Translations under genes and position numbers: made by a program
Notes under the pieces: generated by a model
Seen by the model: the letters and a program-made list of their open reading frames with translations, nothing else
Databases searched by the model: none
What the model was told of the DNA's origin: nothing
DNA from: Terribacillus aidingensis
GTDB taxonomy: Bacteria > Bacillota > Bacilli > Bacillales > Amphibacillaceae
Reading direction: 5' to 3'
Length of the DNA: 64,000 nt
NCBI RefSeq assembly: GCF_900215625.1
Contig: NZ_OBEK01000002.1
Span: 666,676 to 730,675, forward strand
Part shown: positions 18,593 to 28,395 of the stretch, in pieces
Position numbering within the stretch: the first letter of the stretch is position 1
Layout of the letters: the number at the start of each line of letters is the position of its first letter

Positions 18593-20110
18593 TTAGCCGC
18601 TCTTCTTCTGCACCGGTTCTTCCCCCATGGCGGCTTCTAGGATCATCTCTTGTGTTACTCCCCTATTTACAAATTCAGCAGCAATCCTGCCTTCCTTCAT
18701 AACGAGAATCCGATCACTCATACCGAGGATTTCCGGCATTTCGGATGATACAAACAAGACCGCATAGCCTGCTTCTGCCAGCTGCCGAACAATCTCATAA
18801 ATTGCTGCCTTCGCTCCGATATCCACTCCTTTAGTCGGTTCATCCAGCAAGATTACTTTCAAATCCTTTGTCAGCAGCTTTGCAACAGCCACTTTCTGCT
18901 GATTACCGCCAGAAAGAGAGTGAACGGTGTCAAAAATGCTCGTTGCCTTAATCTGCACCTTTTCTCCGAATGTTTTCGCCTGCTCTTTTTCCTTCGCTCG
19001 ATGCAGCCAAGTGTACGAAGACAACTCAGACAAATTGGCAAGTGTTATATTTTTCTCAATACTCCAATTCACTACCAAGCCTTGTTCCAGCCTGTCTTCT
19101 GCCAGATATCCGATTCCATTCTGCATCGCTTCTTGCGGGCTGCGACTTTTAACTGGACTGCCATCAAGCAAGATCTCACCTTTCTCAAAGCGCGTAATCC
19201 CGAAAATAGCCTGGCATACCTCTGTTCTCCCAGCGCCCACTAGTCCAGTCATGCCGAGAATTTCGCCGCTTTTAACCGAAAAGCTGATATCTTCAAAATC
19301 GCCCAGATTAGATAAGCTTTTCACTTCCAAAACAGTGTCTCCTGCCGACATTTTCTTGTCAGGAAAGATTTGATTAATCTCTCTTCCGACCATCGCCACA
19401 ATCAATTTATCATTCGAAATTTCATCAACATTCCAAGTGCCAATATTTTTGCTGTCCCGAAGTACAGTTACCCGGCTTGCCAGACGGTACATATCTTCAA
19501 AGCGGTGCGAGATAAAGATAATAGACGTTCCTTCATCACGTAATTTCTCGGTAATGCGGTACAACTCTTCACTTTCTCTCGCAGTTAAAGCTGCGGTCGG
19601 TTCATCCATTATGATAATTTTAGCTTTCGTACTGATCGCCTTCGCAATTTCGATAATTTGCTGCTGGGCAACACTCAATGTATTCATTTGGGCTTTAGGG
19701 TCGATGCTGCTGCCCAATTCGCACAAAAGTTCGCGTGCCTGTTTATGCATCTCCCTCCAATTCAGCGTCTTCCAAGTGGGATGCCTGATTTCATGATTCA
19801 TAAAAATGTTCTCGGTGACAGATAAATCCGGATAACTGGTAACATGCTGATAGATTGCTGCAATGCCCATCTTTTCTGCATCATTTGGATTTTTGAAGCT
19901 TATCTTTTCACCGAAAAGGTACATATCTCCTTCAGTAGGCTCGTGCACGCCAGTAATAATTTTGATGAAGGTTGATTTACCCGCGCCATTCTCCCCCATT
20001 AACGCATGGATTTCTCCTTTTTTCAGCTGAAATTGCATATTATCCAGCGCCTTCACACCTGGAAATGCTTTGGTTATGCCTTCCAATTCTAAGACAAATT
20101 CATTTAGCAA
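18593..20110 (-). CDS. rhaT: Rhamnose ABC transporter ATPase (double ATP-binding domain)
   Basis: RbsA/MglA-type ATPase with two fused ABC domains. The first has Walker A GENGAGKST, signature LSVAQQQ and Walker B IIIMDEPTAAL. The second has LVGAGRTE in place of a good Walker A, LSGGNQQK and VILLDEPTKGVD, the usual asymmetry of this family. The frame reaches an ATG at 20125, but no ribosome site precedes that codon. A TTG at 20110 follows GGGGGTGG and is the likelier start (505 aa). It is the first gene of the ABC operon, just downstream of a cre site. Confidence 0.85.
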   Translation of the reverse strand: MLNEFVLELEGITKAFPGVKALDNMQFQLKKGEIHALMGENGAGKSTFIKIITGVHEPTEGDMYLFGEKISFKNPNDAEKMGIAAIYQHVTSYPDLSVTENIFMNHEIRHPTWKTLNWREMHKQARELLCELGSSIDPKAQMNTLSVAQQQIIEIAKAISTKAKIIIMDEPTAALTARESEELYRITEKLRDEGTSIIFISHRFEDMYRLASRVTVLRDSKNIGTWNVDEISNDKLIVAMVGREINQIFPDKKMSAGDTVLEVKSLSNLGDFEDISFSVKSGEILGMTGLVGAGRTEVCQAIFGITRFEKGEILLDGSPVKSRSPQEAMQNGIGYLAEDRLEQGLVVNWSIEKNITLANLSELSSYTWLHRAKEKEQAKTFGEKVQIKATSIFDTVHSLSGGNQQKVAVAKLLTKDLKVILLDEPTKGVDIGAKAAIYEIVRQLAEAGYAVLFVSSEMPEILGMSDRILVMKEGRIAAEFVNRGVTQEMILEAAMGEEPVQKKSG

Positions 20111-20127
20111 AAGTCCACCCCCCATAA

Positions 20128-20141
20128 TTAAAGCGCTTACA
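20128..20141 (-). promoter_or_regulatory. cre site (CcpA) in the leader of the rhamnose ABC operon
   Basis: The minus-strand 14-mer TGTAAGCGCTTTAA fits the CcpA consensus TGWNANCGNTNWCA except at the penultimate base. It lies between the upstream terminator and the start of rhaT, fitting catabolite repression of sugar uptake. Confidence 0.7.
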
Positions 20142-20153
20142 TAAAGAGTATGA

Positions 20154-20182
20154 AAAAAGTCCCGCTTCGAAAAGGGGACGTC
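20154..20182 (-). terminator. Terminator after the response regulator gene
   Basis: On the minus strand GTCCC and GGGAC flank a loop containing TTTTCGAA and are followed by TTTTTT. It separates the long catabolic/sensor operon from the ABC operon. Confidence 0.8.
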
Positions 20183-20217
20183 TTTCTGAAATGGTGTCTA
20201 TTCTTCTGCTGCTTTAG

Positions 20218-21747
20218 CTAACGACGTGTACGCCTGTATTCGGAGGGAGAAAAACCAGTATGTTTCTTAAAAATCTTTGTAAAGTATTTCTGGTCCTGAT
20301 AGCCAACCGCTTCTGAGACCTCCGCCACTTTCTCATCGGTATCTTCTAACAGCTGCTTCGCAAGTTCCAGTCTTTGCTTCGTTACATAGTGCAGCACCGT
20401 TTCATTTGTGTGTTTTTTAAAATAAGCACAGAAATATGTTGGATTCATATACACATGCCCAGCTACTTGTTCAATTGTTATACTATCCTGCAAGTGATTC
20501 TGTATGAATACTTTAGCCCGTTCCACTGCCGTTTGGTCTGACTGCTTTTGAGACCGTATGCACAAATTGGCCAGCGTTCTCGTCCAGTTTTCAAATGCCT
20601 GCACCAACTCTGTCTCGGAAAGTGATCGGCTGGTGTGCTTGCCTAATCGCTGCAGCATGTTATTTACCTCTGTGACTGGCAGACGCCTGCTGACATCATG
20701 CAGCATCTCAATGCCGGTTGACTGCAGCAGTGCTGCAGTCCGTTCAACCTGCTGTAATGATGAGAGCTCTTTTTGCAAGCTTGTCAAAGCACTATCCAGC
20801 TTTTCAAATAACAATTGCTTGAAAGCAAAGCGCAGTGTACTCAAATCATCTTGCACGCTTCGACTGTATGCTTCTGTGCTTCCGATTTCTGCGATTTTGG
20901 GCCGCAGCTTCATCTCGATATGCTCTGTTTCCAGTGCAGAAGGCAGCAGCTCCAAATCCTGCAGCACTTGACCGGCAGAAGCAATCAACTGGAAAAACGT
21001 GCGGTGTGACAGTGTTTTTGCGAGCTCCTCAAATAGTTCAGATGAATTTGCATTATCCGTGTGAACAAGCAGCCCGAAGCTTCGTTCCTGATCCCACCAC
21101 CACCAAAAATCTTGATCTGACCATTGCGCAGACAGTTCCGTTTCCAACAAGCGAATAACATTGCTCAGCTCCTGATGGAATCGGACTAAATCACGCTTGG
21201 ATTTTTGCTGATAAAAGTCCAGAACAAATAGCTGACAAGTGAAATACATACCTTCCGGAAACATCTCAGTCCACTGCTGACCCGCGAGACTGCTTTCCCC
21301 AGATATCGCTCGCAGTACATGCAGCTGTTCCTGCTTCTGCTTTTCGGATATGAGCTGCTTCTGCTGTTCTTGCTTCTTTTCATACAATTCCAGCAGACGC
21401 TTTTGCAGCTGCTTCCGATCGATCGGTTTTAGCAAATAATCGTTTACTTTATTCCGCAATGCCTGTTGGACATATTCAAAGTCATCAAATCCGCTCAATA
21501 CAAGATAATCACCTGTATAACCTGCCGATTTGAGAGATTGGATCAATGTTAAACCATCCATCACCGGCATTTTTATATCCGTGAGGACTACATCCGCTGC
21601 CTTCGTGCGTTCCCAGCCATCTATCGCTTCTTGTCCGTTGCTATATACCCCATTCACCGTACAATGCGGATGGCTGGTAATCAGACGCTCCAGTCCTTGA
21701 CGAATTCGGTATTCGTCTTCCACAATGATTACGCGTAAATCCTCCAT
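20218..21747 (-). CDS. YesN-type response regulator (REC + AraC HTH)
   Basis: 509-aa regulator with an N-terminal receiver domain (IIVEDEYRIRQGLERL, phospho-acceptor in DVVLTDIKMPVMDG, LLKPID), a long helical middle region, and a C-terminal AraC-type double HTH (AGHVYMNPTYFCAYFKKHTNE, EAVGYQDQKYFTKIFKKHTGFSP). The ATG at 21747 shares its A with the kinase TGA and has GGGGGG 6 nt upstream. The neighbouring genes suggest that it activates the rhamnose ABC operon or the catabolic operon; that is inference. Confidence 0.88.
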   Translation of the reverse strand: MEDLRVIIVEDEYRIRQGLERLITSHPHCTVNGVYSNGQEAIDGWERTKAADVVLTDIKMPVMDGLTLIQSLKSAGYTGDYLVLSGFDDFEYVQQALRNKVNDYLLKPIDRKQLQKRLLELYEKKQEQQKQLISEKQKQEQLHVLRAISGESSLAGQQWTEMFPEGMYFTCQLFVLDFYQQKSKRDLVRFHQELSNVIRLLETELSAQWSDQDFWWWWDQERSFGLLVHTDNANSSELFEELAKTLSHRTFFQLIASAGQVLQDLELLPSALETEHIEMKLRPKIAEIGSTEAYSRSVQDDLSTLRFAFKQLLFEKLDSALTSLQKELSSLQQVERTAALLQSTGIEMLHDVSRRLPVTEVNNMLQRLGKHTSRSLSETELVQAFENWTRTLANLCIRSQKQSDQTAVERAKVFIQNHLQDSITIEQVAGHVYMNPTYFCAYFKKHTNETVLHYVTKQRLELAKQLLEDTDEKVAEVSEAVGYQDQKYFTKIFKKHTGFSPSEYRRTRR

Positions 21748-23528
21748 CAAGATCCCCCCAAACGCGATATTTGCTGAGATGGCAAATAAAGCAATACAGT
21801 CGCTCCTTGACGATTATTTTCCAGCGACACACCATAGTCAGCGCCATACAGCATCTTAATTCTATTTGCAACATTACTTAAACCATAATGAGCTGATTTG
21901 GAAGTTATGCCAGGCTCTAATGCCAGCTCCCTCTCCAGTGCTTCTCTTACGGCTGGATCAAATCCTGGTCCGTCATCCTTAATTGTCAGTACAAGTAAGC
22001 CTTGGGTTTGCTGAATCTTGATGCCAATATGAATGGCAGTTTGGACTTCAAGGCCATACTTAATGCTATTTTCTACAATAGGCTGAAGGATGAATTTTGG
22101 TACTTGCAAGCTCCCTGCTTCATCGGGATAATCTGTCGACCACGTAAGTCTGTCAAAAAAGCGAAATTGCTGAACAGAGAGAAAATTTTCGACATGTCTT
22201 ATTTCCTCAGCAAGCGATACAAATTTAACACCATTATCTAAGGAATAGCGCAGCATTCTGCCGAGAGTCGTAATTATACGCATCACTTCCTCCTGCTCCC
22301 CTGCTTCTACTGCATAGTTGATTGTTTCTAATGTGTTAAAAATAAAATGCGGGTTGATTTGTGTCTGCAGGGCATATAATTCGGCTTCCTGCTGTTTTAA
22401 TTTAATCATATAATTTTTTTGTATTAGATCGCGAATCTCTTCAATCATCATGTTATAACTCTCTGTCAGCCTGCCGACTTCATCCTGCTTTGTTACCGGC
22501 AATGTATGTTGAAACTCACCTTGCTGGGCGCTGCGCATATTTTGCATGAGGCGCTTGATCGGATGGGAGACATTATAGGCAGCAATACTATAGAAAAAAA
22601 GGCTGAAGCAAATAAATACTAGAAATAAAACGATAGATATCGTACGCGTTTGGTATTGTTTAGCAAATAGTATCTCGGTCGGTATTTCGTAGATTAAGGC
22701 ATAGGTTTGCTGCATCACTGGTGTAATGCCAATAAGCTTTCTATCTTGCAGGAAACTGCCATTTTCAATCGGGTATGCCCGAAGGTTGACTGATGCTTTG
22801 TCTCTGCCGCTAGAGTCATAAGCAAGTCTTCCTGACATCTTGTCTGCAAGCATAATGCGAGCAGCACGATGGTCTTTCATCGAAGCTGTAATACGATCCA
22901 CAAACGAAACGTCTAACGCAAGAAACATTGTTCCAAGATAGGTTTGATTGTCACGGTCTTGAATCGGTACGCCGATTAATAGATAATCAGCACCGCTGTC
23001 GAATACCAGGTTCGTCTCATGCGGAAGCAAGAGAATACTTCCTTTTTCCAATTCCAGGCTTTGTCCGTAAACGGCAGCTTCTGTTTTAGAAAAACCGCTA
23101 TAGTTCTCCGTTGTTGCGGCAAATATCCGATTTTTAGAAAAAACAAATACACCGAGTAAATCGGAAGAGCTGGAGTGAAGGAAGCTATTGGACAAGTAGC
23201 GCTCCATCTCATATTGCTGCTGCATAGATTCAGCGTGTGATTGAAATGCATCCGTCCGCAATATCTCAATCGTCTGCTGTGACTGATAAATTCTTTCCGG
23301 CATCATGGTGACATCTTGCACATTTCGGTCGATTTGCTGACTTGCCTGTTCGAGCATTTGTGGAACTAGTGCACCTATTTGTTCCTCTGCGGCATTCATG
23401 TAGGCTGCATATATAAAGAATCCTAACAGGGAAACAGGGATGATTGTCAGTAACGTATAAGAGAACAGCAGCTTATGCATCAAAGGCAGATGATGGTATT
23501 TTCGCTTAGAAATCATATTGATCCACAT
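21747..23528 (-). CDS. YesM-type sensor histidine kinase
   Basis: 593-aa membrane kinase. It has one N-terminal membrane helix (about residues 18-38), an extracellular Cache-like sensor region (about 40-290), a second membrane helix (about 295-320), a HAMP linker, the His_kinase motif QINPHFIFNTLETI and a C-terminal ATPase with DDGPGFDP. The first 23 bases overlap the binding-protein gene. An internal ATG at 23516 is possible, as neither has a strong ribosome site. It probably receives its signal through the adjacent binding lipoprotein. Confidence 0.88.
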   Translation of the reverse strand: MWINMISKRKYHHLPLMHKLLFSYTLLTIIPVSLLGFFIYAAYMNAAEEQIGALVPQMLEQASQQIDRNVQDVTMMPERIYQSQQTIEILRTDAFQSHAESMQQQYEMERYLSNSFLHSSSSDLLGVFVFSKNRIFAATTENYSGFSKTEAAVYGQSLELEKGSILLLPHETNLVFDSGADYLLIGVPIQDRDNQTYLGTMFLALDVSFVDRITASMKDHRAARIMLADKMSGRLAYDSSGRDKASVNLRAYPIENGSFLQDRKLIGITPVMQQTYALIYEIPTEILFAKQYQTRTISIVLFLVFICFSLFFYSIAAYNVSHPIKRLMQNMRSAQQGEFQHTLPVTKQDEVGRLTESYNMMIEEIRDLIQKNYMIKLKQQEAELYALQTQINPHFIFNTLETINYAVEAGEQEEVMRIITTLGRMLRYSLDNGVKFVSLAEEIRHVENFLSVQQFRFFDRLTWSTDYPDEAGSLQVPKFILQPIVENSIKYGLEVQTAIHIGIKIQQTQGLLVLTIKDDGPGFDPAVREALERELALEPGITSKSAHYGLSNVANRIKMLYGADYGVSLENNRQGATVLLYLPSQQISRLGGS

Positions 23529-24525
23529 TTTCTACCGTAAAATCAATTGGCTCATCCATAATGATTTGATCTCCATTTACTTGTATTCTGCCGACTCCAT
23601 CAATCAGCATCCCATCATCTATAACGGTTCCATCACGTAAAAGTTTTGCAACCATAACCGTCAAGTACCCTAATCTTTTTGGGCTCCATAATGTAACAGT
23701 ACGCACATTTCCTTCCTTTAAATGTGTATTCATGTCACGAGGTGAGGCCAAACCTACAACAGCAATAGTCTCTGTTAATCCTTTTTCTTTCAAAACAGAA
23801 GCCGCTGCTGGCGGACCAAGCGAGGCAATACCGATTATGCCTTTGAGTTCTGGATATGCAGTGGTAACTCGTTTTGCTTCTTGATAAGCTGTAACGGAAC
23901 TGTCATCTGTATAAGCTACTTCGCGAAGAACTAAACGCGGATAATATGTTCGATTGTGCTGCTTGATCCAATGCAGCCATTCTTCTTGATTCAACGATGA
24001 TGCAGACCCAGACAAGATAACATACGTCCCCTTTTCGCCGATTTGTCTTACTAAACTATCCAGTAAGTGCTGCCCTAGCCTTTCTGCATCTACCATATTT
24101 ATAAAATAGTCTCTAGCTTCTGGGTGCGCATCTGCATCCCATGTCAGGACAGTTATTCCTTGCTTTTTAGCTTCTTTGAGAACTGGCGTCAGACGGTCAG
24201 GGTCAATAACACTTACAGCAAGTACGTCCACTTTTTGGCTGATAAAACGACGAATGATTTCCTCTTGCTGTGCTGCATTTGCTGTTGTCGGACCTTCAAA
24301 ATGTACAGTTGCTCCAGTGTGTTTTGCTGCCTCTGCTACCCCCTCTTGTACCGCTTGAAAGTACGGTATTTCCATGACTTTCGGGACAATCGCAATATCA
24401 ATCTGCTCTTTGGCTACAATTTGTTTGTCGGAGGATGCTGTATTTTGGACATAAAGGACATGACTTTTATTGCAAGCGCTTACAAAAATCAACAAGAATA
24501 ACAAGATTATGAGTAACTTGCGCAT
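23506..24525 (-). CDS. Sugar-binding lipoprotein of the sensor system (RhaS-like)
   Basis: 339-aa binding protein with a lipoprotein signal peptide (LIFVSAC at residues 12-18). It has the same fold as the transport binding protein RhaS encoded about 7 kb downstream (AVSVIDPDRLTPVL, ITVLTWDADAH, ASLGPPAAASVLKEKG) and a similar C-terminal tail (DEPIDFTVENVDQYDF). It lacks permease or ATPase partners in its own transcription unit and overlaps the kinase gene. It is therefore better read as an extracellular co-sensor, as in the XylFII-LytS type, than as a second transporter component. AAGGATGG precedes the ATG. Confidence 0.82.
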   Translation of the reverse strand: MRKLLIILLFLLIFVSACNKSHVLYVQNTASSDKQIVAKEQIDIAIVPKVMEIPYFQAVQEGVAEAAKHTGATVHFEGPTTANAAQQEEIIRRFISQKVDVLAVSVIDPDRLTPVLKEAKKQGITVLTWDADAHPEARDYFINMVDAERLGQHLLDSLVRQIGEKGTYVILSGSASSLNQEEWLHWIKQHNRTYYPRLVLREVAYTDDSSVTAYQEAKRVTTAYPELKGIIGIASLGPPAAASVLKEKGLTETIAVVGLASPRDMNTHLKEGNVRTVTLWSPKRLGYLTVMVAKLLRDGTVIDDGMLIDGVGRIQVNGDQIIMDEPIDFTVENVDQYDF

Positions 24526-24541
24526 AAAACCATCCTTAGCA

Positions 24542-24564
24542 ACCCCGCAGTATACCTGCGGGGT
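24542..24564. repeat. GC-rich hairpin between rhaR and the sensor gene
   Basis: Arms ACCCCGCAG and CTGCGGGGT (9 bp perfect) with a TATAC loop. The T tract follows on the plus strand only, so it is not a normal terminator for the minus-strand genes. It could limit read-through or protect an RNA end between the enzyme genes and the sensor genes. Confidence 0.7.
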
Positions 24565-24570
24565 CGATTT

Positions 24571-25332
24571 TTAGTTCACAGCTTGGAACTCTATATTCTG
24601 TTTTTCCAAATACGTTTTTGTACCCGTATCTATGTCTGTATCGGTGTATACCTTCTGAATTCGATTTAGCTCGGTGATGGTTGCGAATGCGCGCTTACCG
24701 AATTTACTTGAATCAGCAAGCAAAATAGTTTGACCTGCTATGTCGATCATTTGCTTCTTGATAATCGCTTGTTGTTCATTGGAGTCACTCAAACCATGCT
24801 CTACATGTACGCTTTTACAAGAAAGGAAGGTTTTATCGACATAATATGTCGTCAATGATCTCTCCGCCAGCGGACCGACGAATGATAACGATTTAGCCAG
24901 CAGCTGACCGCCGAGTGATATAACACGGATTTGGTCCTTGCTACTGCAGGCAAGTGCAACCTTAATACTATTGGTGATAATGGTTAGCGGCATATTGGGC
25001 AATTCCTTGGCCATGTACCACGCTGTCGTGCTAGCATCAAGAATAATCCGTTCGCCAGTGTGAATTTCTGCAACAGCAGCCTTTGCAATTGCCTGTTTCG
25101 CTTCCATGTGCATGACTTCCCGAGCCTCATACGCGATCTCAGATGCACCTTCTTCGATCCGGACTGCTCCGCCGTGACTCCGATGAAGCTGCTGTTCCTT
25201 CTCCAATTTTTCCAAGTCGCGCCGGATTGTTTCTTCGGTAACATGAAAGAGCGCACTTAACTCGGACACTCGAACACTAGCCCGCTCATTTACAACATCC
25301 ACGATCTTCCTTTGTCTTTCTGCAACTAACAT
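24571..25332 (-). CDS. rhaR: DeoR-family transcriptional repressor of rhamnose genes
   Basis: 253-aa DeoR-family regulator with an N-terminal winged helix (AERQRKIVDVV, VTEETIRRDLEKLE) and a C-terminal sugar-phosphate-binding domain (ERIILDASTTAWYMA, SLGGQLLAKSLSFVGPLAE, LADSSKFGKRAF). The frame extends to 25374, but the ATG at 25332 follows AGGAAAAGG and gives the usual length. It lies within the catabolic operon after rhaA, as YulB lies among the B. subtilis rhamnose genes. It probably senses a phosphorylated intermediate (family knowledge). Confidence 0.85.
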   Translation of the reverse strand: MLVAERQRKIVDVVNERASVRVSELSALFHVTEETIRRDLEKLEKEQQLHRSHGGAVRIEEGASEIAYEAREVMHMEAKQAIAKAAVAEIHTGERIILDASTTAWYMAKELPNMPLTIITNSIKVALACSSKDQIRVISLGGQLLAKSLSFVGPLAERSLTTYYVDKTFLSCKSVHVEHGLSDSNEQQAIIKKQMIDIAGQTILLADSSKFGKRAFATITELNRIQKVYTDTDIDTGTKTYLEKQNIEFQAVN

Positions 25333-25359
25333 ACCTTTTCCTGCCTTTGCCACGTTTTG

Positions 25360-25365
25360 ATTATA
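25360..25365 (-). promoter_or_regulatory. Possible internal promoter of rhaR (-10 box)
   Basis: A perfect TATAAT stands 28 nt upstream of the rhaR start. The -35 position (TAACAC) is poor. It may give the repressor a basal level independent of the operon promoter. Confidence 0.4.
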
Positions 25366-25385
25366 GTGTAGCATAATCTTCTGTG

Positions 25386-26639
25386 TTACCGGCGAGCCAA
25401 TTCGCTTCTTTCATATTCTTGAACATGCTGCAGCCAAGCCATGCCGCGCGGAACTTGCATCTCCTGGCAGAAATAATCCCATATGGCACCGAATGGATAA
25501 CTTTTCAATTCTTCCATTAACATCAATCTTTCTGTGAACTGTCCTTTTTCTTGATAGTTTTTCAATTCTGCATGCGGAGTTAATAAAGCATAAAGAAGCG
25601 CTTTTTGCATATTGCGAGTACCGATTACCCAGGCCGCCACTCGGTTAATGCTGGCATCAAAGAAATCCAGACCGATTCGAATTGTATCTAATGCATCATT
25701 GCGGACAAGCTCGTTAGCGATTTCCTTTAGCTCGTCATCAAACGTGACCACATGATCACTGTCCCAGCGCACAGGACGGGAGACGTGCAGTGCAATCTTA
25801 TCTGTAAATACTTGCATACCGCTAATTTTATTTGATACCATTTCTGTCGGATGATAATGACCTGTGTCCATAAGCAAATATTTGCCGCGTGTCAAAGCGT
25901 AACCCATATAAAATTCATGAGAACCGACAACATAGGATTCAGAGCCTAATCCGAATAGCTTGCTTTCCACAGCATCTATATTGTACTTTTCATCAATTTC
26001 TACTGCGAATACTTGATCAAGCGAACGCTTCAGTCTTTCTCGCGGCGTTAATCGGTCACTCGGAACGTCTTTATAACCATCCGGAATCCAAATATTCGTT
26101 AAACTCGGTGTGCCAAGCTCTTTGCCGAAGTACTCGCCAATTTTACGGGAGGCAATGCAATGTTCGATCCAGAATTGGCGAATTTCCTCGTCAGGATGGG
26201 CGAGTGTCAGTCCATCCGCTGCTTTTGAATGGGAAAAAACAGTTGGATTAAAGTCGAGACCAAGATTGTGCTGCTTCGCCCATTCAACCCAATTGCGGAA
26301 ATGCTCGGGCTTTATTTCATTGCGTTCAACATGCTGACCATCCGTTTCGGCATAAATGGCGTGCAAATTAATTCGGTGTTTCCCCGGTATCAAACGGAGC
26401 GCCATTTCCAAGTCGGAACGCAGCTCTTCTGGTGTTGTTGCTTTTCCAGGATAATTACCGGTCACATCAATGCCGCCTGATAGTTCGTTCTGCTGCACCT
26501 CAAACCCGCCAATGTCATCACCTTGCCAGCAGTGAATACTGATTGGTATCGTTTTCAATTTTTCCAATGCAGCTTCTACGTCCACTCCTAGTGTCTCGTA
26601 CATCGATTTCGCCATTTCATACGCTTTGATTACTGTCAT
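25386..26639 (-). CDS. rhaA: L-rhamnose isomerase
   Basis: Interconverts L-rhamnose and L-rhamnulose; metal-dependent TIM-barrel enzyme. The 417-aa sequence has family features such as [40 protein letters not shown] and [14 protein letters not shown], which include the metal-binding His and Asp residues. A ribosome site (AAGGAGG) precedes the ATG. It follows rhaM by 12 nt. Confidence 0.95.
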   Translation of the reverse strand: MTVIKAYEMAKSMYETLGVDVEAALEKLKTIPISIHCWQGDDIGGFEVQQNELSGGIDVTGNYPGKATTPEELRSDLEMALRLIPGKHRINLHAIYAETDGQHVERNEIKPEHFRNWVEWAKQHNLGLDFNPTVFSHSKAADGLTLAHPDEEIRQFWIEHCIASRKIGEYFGKELGTPSLTNIWIPDGYKDVPSDRLTPRERLKRSLDQVFAVEIDEKYNIDAVESKLFGLGSESYVVGSHEFYMGYALTRGKYLLMDTGHYHPTEMVSNKISGMQVFTDKIALHVSRPVRWDSDHVVTFDDELKEIANELVRNDALDTIRIGLDFFDASINRVAAWVIGTRNMQKALLYALLTPHAELKNYQEKGQFTERLMLMEELKSYPFGAIWDYFCQEMQVPRGMAWLQHVQEYERSELARR

Positions 26640-26651
26640 TTTTTATCCTCC

Positions 26652-26966
26652 TTAAGCTAAATGAAATACTTCTGTTAACGATTCGCTAACTGGACTATGA
26701 TCCGGATTTGTCTGCATGATATCCTGCATATACACCCACCAGCGCTGACATATTTCTGTTTCTGCGATATGCGCGTGTAATTCTTCTGATTCAACTTCTA
26801 AGTAAGCAAATAACATTGCTGTAGGTTCGTGCAGGAAGATACCATAGTTGCTGACACCATGTTCTTTCAGCACTTGCTTCATCTCCGGCCAAAGCTGGTC
26901 GTGACGCTTTTTATACTCCTCGAATTTATCGCGGTACACGTACATAACACTAGCTTTTCGAATCAT
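26652..26966 (-). CDS. rhaM: L-rhamnose mutarotase
   Basis: 104-aa enzyme that interconverts the rhamnose anomers, with the family pattern [19 protein letters not shown], then YGIFLH and a C-terminal WWVYMQDIM. The frame extends to 27002. The ATG at 26966 follows AAGGAAG and overlaps the 3' end of rhaB by 17 nt, giving the expected length of about 104 aa. Confidence 0.92.
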   Translation of the reverse strand: MIRKASVMYVYRDKFEEYKKRHDQLWPEMKQVLKEHGVSNYGIFLHEPTAMLFAYLEVESEELHAHIAETEICQRWWVYMQDIMQTNPDHSPVSESLTEVFHLA

Positions 26967-28383
26967 AAACTGTTCTTCCTTTCTCTGCACCAGCCGGAAC
27001 AAAGGTTCGCAAGGGGAAAGACGACCGTATTAGCTGTCTTCCGGCATCCAAGGAAGCAAGCTCACCCGCTGCTATCATCTGTACAATCAGGTTACCAAGC
27101 GCAGTTGCTTCTGTAGGCCCTGCTATTACTTGTAAACCGCTGTAGTCAGCAGTCAGCTGATTTAGGATTTGATTTTGTGCGCCGCCGCCTACGATGTGAA
27201 GTGTCTGCAGTTCTTCACCTGTAAGCCTTTCCAATTCTATCAATGCTTCACTGTAGATGACTGCCAAATTATGAAAGACTGTATAACTCAGCTCTCCAAT
27301 CGTCTTCGGCACGTACTGGTCTGTTTCCCGGCAATAATCCTGTAATTCTTCAATCATATTATCCGGCTTCAAAAAACGGACATCATTCAAATGAACAGCC
27401 GGCGGCCGCTTTACATCGGCCTTCATCGCCTCTTCGACCATTTCTGCGTAATTATAATCTACTGGATATAAACTTCTAATCTCCTGGATGATCCACATTC
27501 CAATAATATTTTTTAAATAGCGGTATGTTTGGTCAACTCCCCACTCATTCGTAAAATTCAACTCCAGACTGCTGTCATTCAGTATCGGCTGCCTGCGCTC
27601 TGTCCCAAGCAGGGACCACGTACCACTGCTCAAATAAGCCCAATTTTCACCGCTTGCTGGCACACCGGCAATGGCAGATGCCGTGTCATGTGAACCTACT
27701 GCAATAACCCTACAATCTGGCAAGTCATAGGCATCCTGCAGCTTTTCTGTAATGCTGCCGATCACGGTGCCTGGTTCGACCAGCTCCGCAAATTGACTGG
27801 CATGAACACCTGCCAGATTTAGAAGCTCTTCATCAAATGTACGGCTCACAGGATTCAGAAGCTGCATGGTAGAAGCATTTGTTGCTTCCATCACTTTCTT
27901 TCCAGTCAGCCGGTAGTTAAGATAGTCTGGAACAAGCAGGACCGTTTCCGTTTGCCGGATAACCTCCTCTTTTTCTGAAATAAATTGGTATAGGCTATTG
28001 AACGGCTGGAACTGAATACCTGTTTTACGATAGATGTCACTCTTCGGCATCGTCTCCCACACTTGCTCCATTACGCCATCTGTCCGGGAATCGCGGTAAG
28101 CAATCACATTGCGTAATCGCTCACCATCCTTCCCAAGCAGTGCATAATCAACTGCCCACGTATCTATTCCAAGTGTACACGCAGTAATCCCCTGCTGCTT
28201 CGCAATTTGCAAACCGCGAAGGATTTGTTCTTCCAAATGGTCAATATCCCAGCAGTTGAATTCTCCTTGTTTTTGATAGCCATTAGCGAAACGATGGATC
28301 TCCTGTATAACAAGCTTCCCTTCTTTCAGTTCCCCAGTAATAAGACGACCGCTTGACGCTCCGATATCAACCGCTATATGCAT
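26950..28383 (-). CDS. rhaB: Rhamnulokinase
   Basis: FGGY-family sugar kinase that phosphorylates L-rhamnulose at C1. The 477-aa protein has the N-terminal phosphate loop [15 protein letters not shown], the substrate-side [16 protein letters not shown] and the C-terminal ATP site [19 protein letters not shown]. It lies 12 nt after rhaEW. The C-terminal part overlaps rhaM. Confidence 0.95.
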   Translation of the reverse strand: MHIAVDIGASSGRLITGELKEGKLVIQEIHRFANGYQKQGEFNCWDIDHLEEQILRGLQIAKQQGITACTLGIDTWAVDYALLGKDGERLRNVIAYRDSRTDGVMEQVWETMPKSDIYRKTGIQFQPFNSLYQFISEKEEVIRQTETVLLVPDYLNYRLTGKKVMEATNASTMQLLNPVSRTFDEELLNLAGVHASQFAELVEPGTVIGSITEKLQDAYDLPDCRVIAVGSHDTASAIAGVPASGENWAYLSSGTWSLLGTERRQPILNDSSLELNFTNEWGVDQTYRYLKNIIGMWIIQEIRSLYPVDYNYAEMVEEAMKADVKRPPAVHLNDVRFLKPDNMIEELQDYCRETDQYVPKTIGELSYTVFHNLAVIYSEALIELERLTGEELQTLHIVGGGAQNQILNQLTADYSGLQVIAGPTEATALGNLIVQMIAAGELASLDAGRQLIRSSFPLRTFVPAGAEKGRTVYDSKS

Positions 28384-28395
28384 ATGATATCCCCC

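Noticed and set aside
24471-24484. A cre-like TGTAAGCGCTTGCA in the sensor lipoprotein gene
   Set aside because: It encodes the lipobox residues VSAC. A CcpA role inside the gene is possible but coincidence with coding sequence is as likely.
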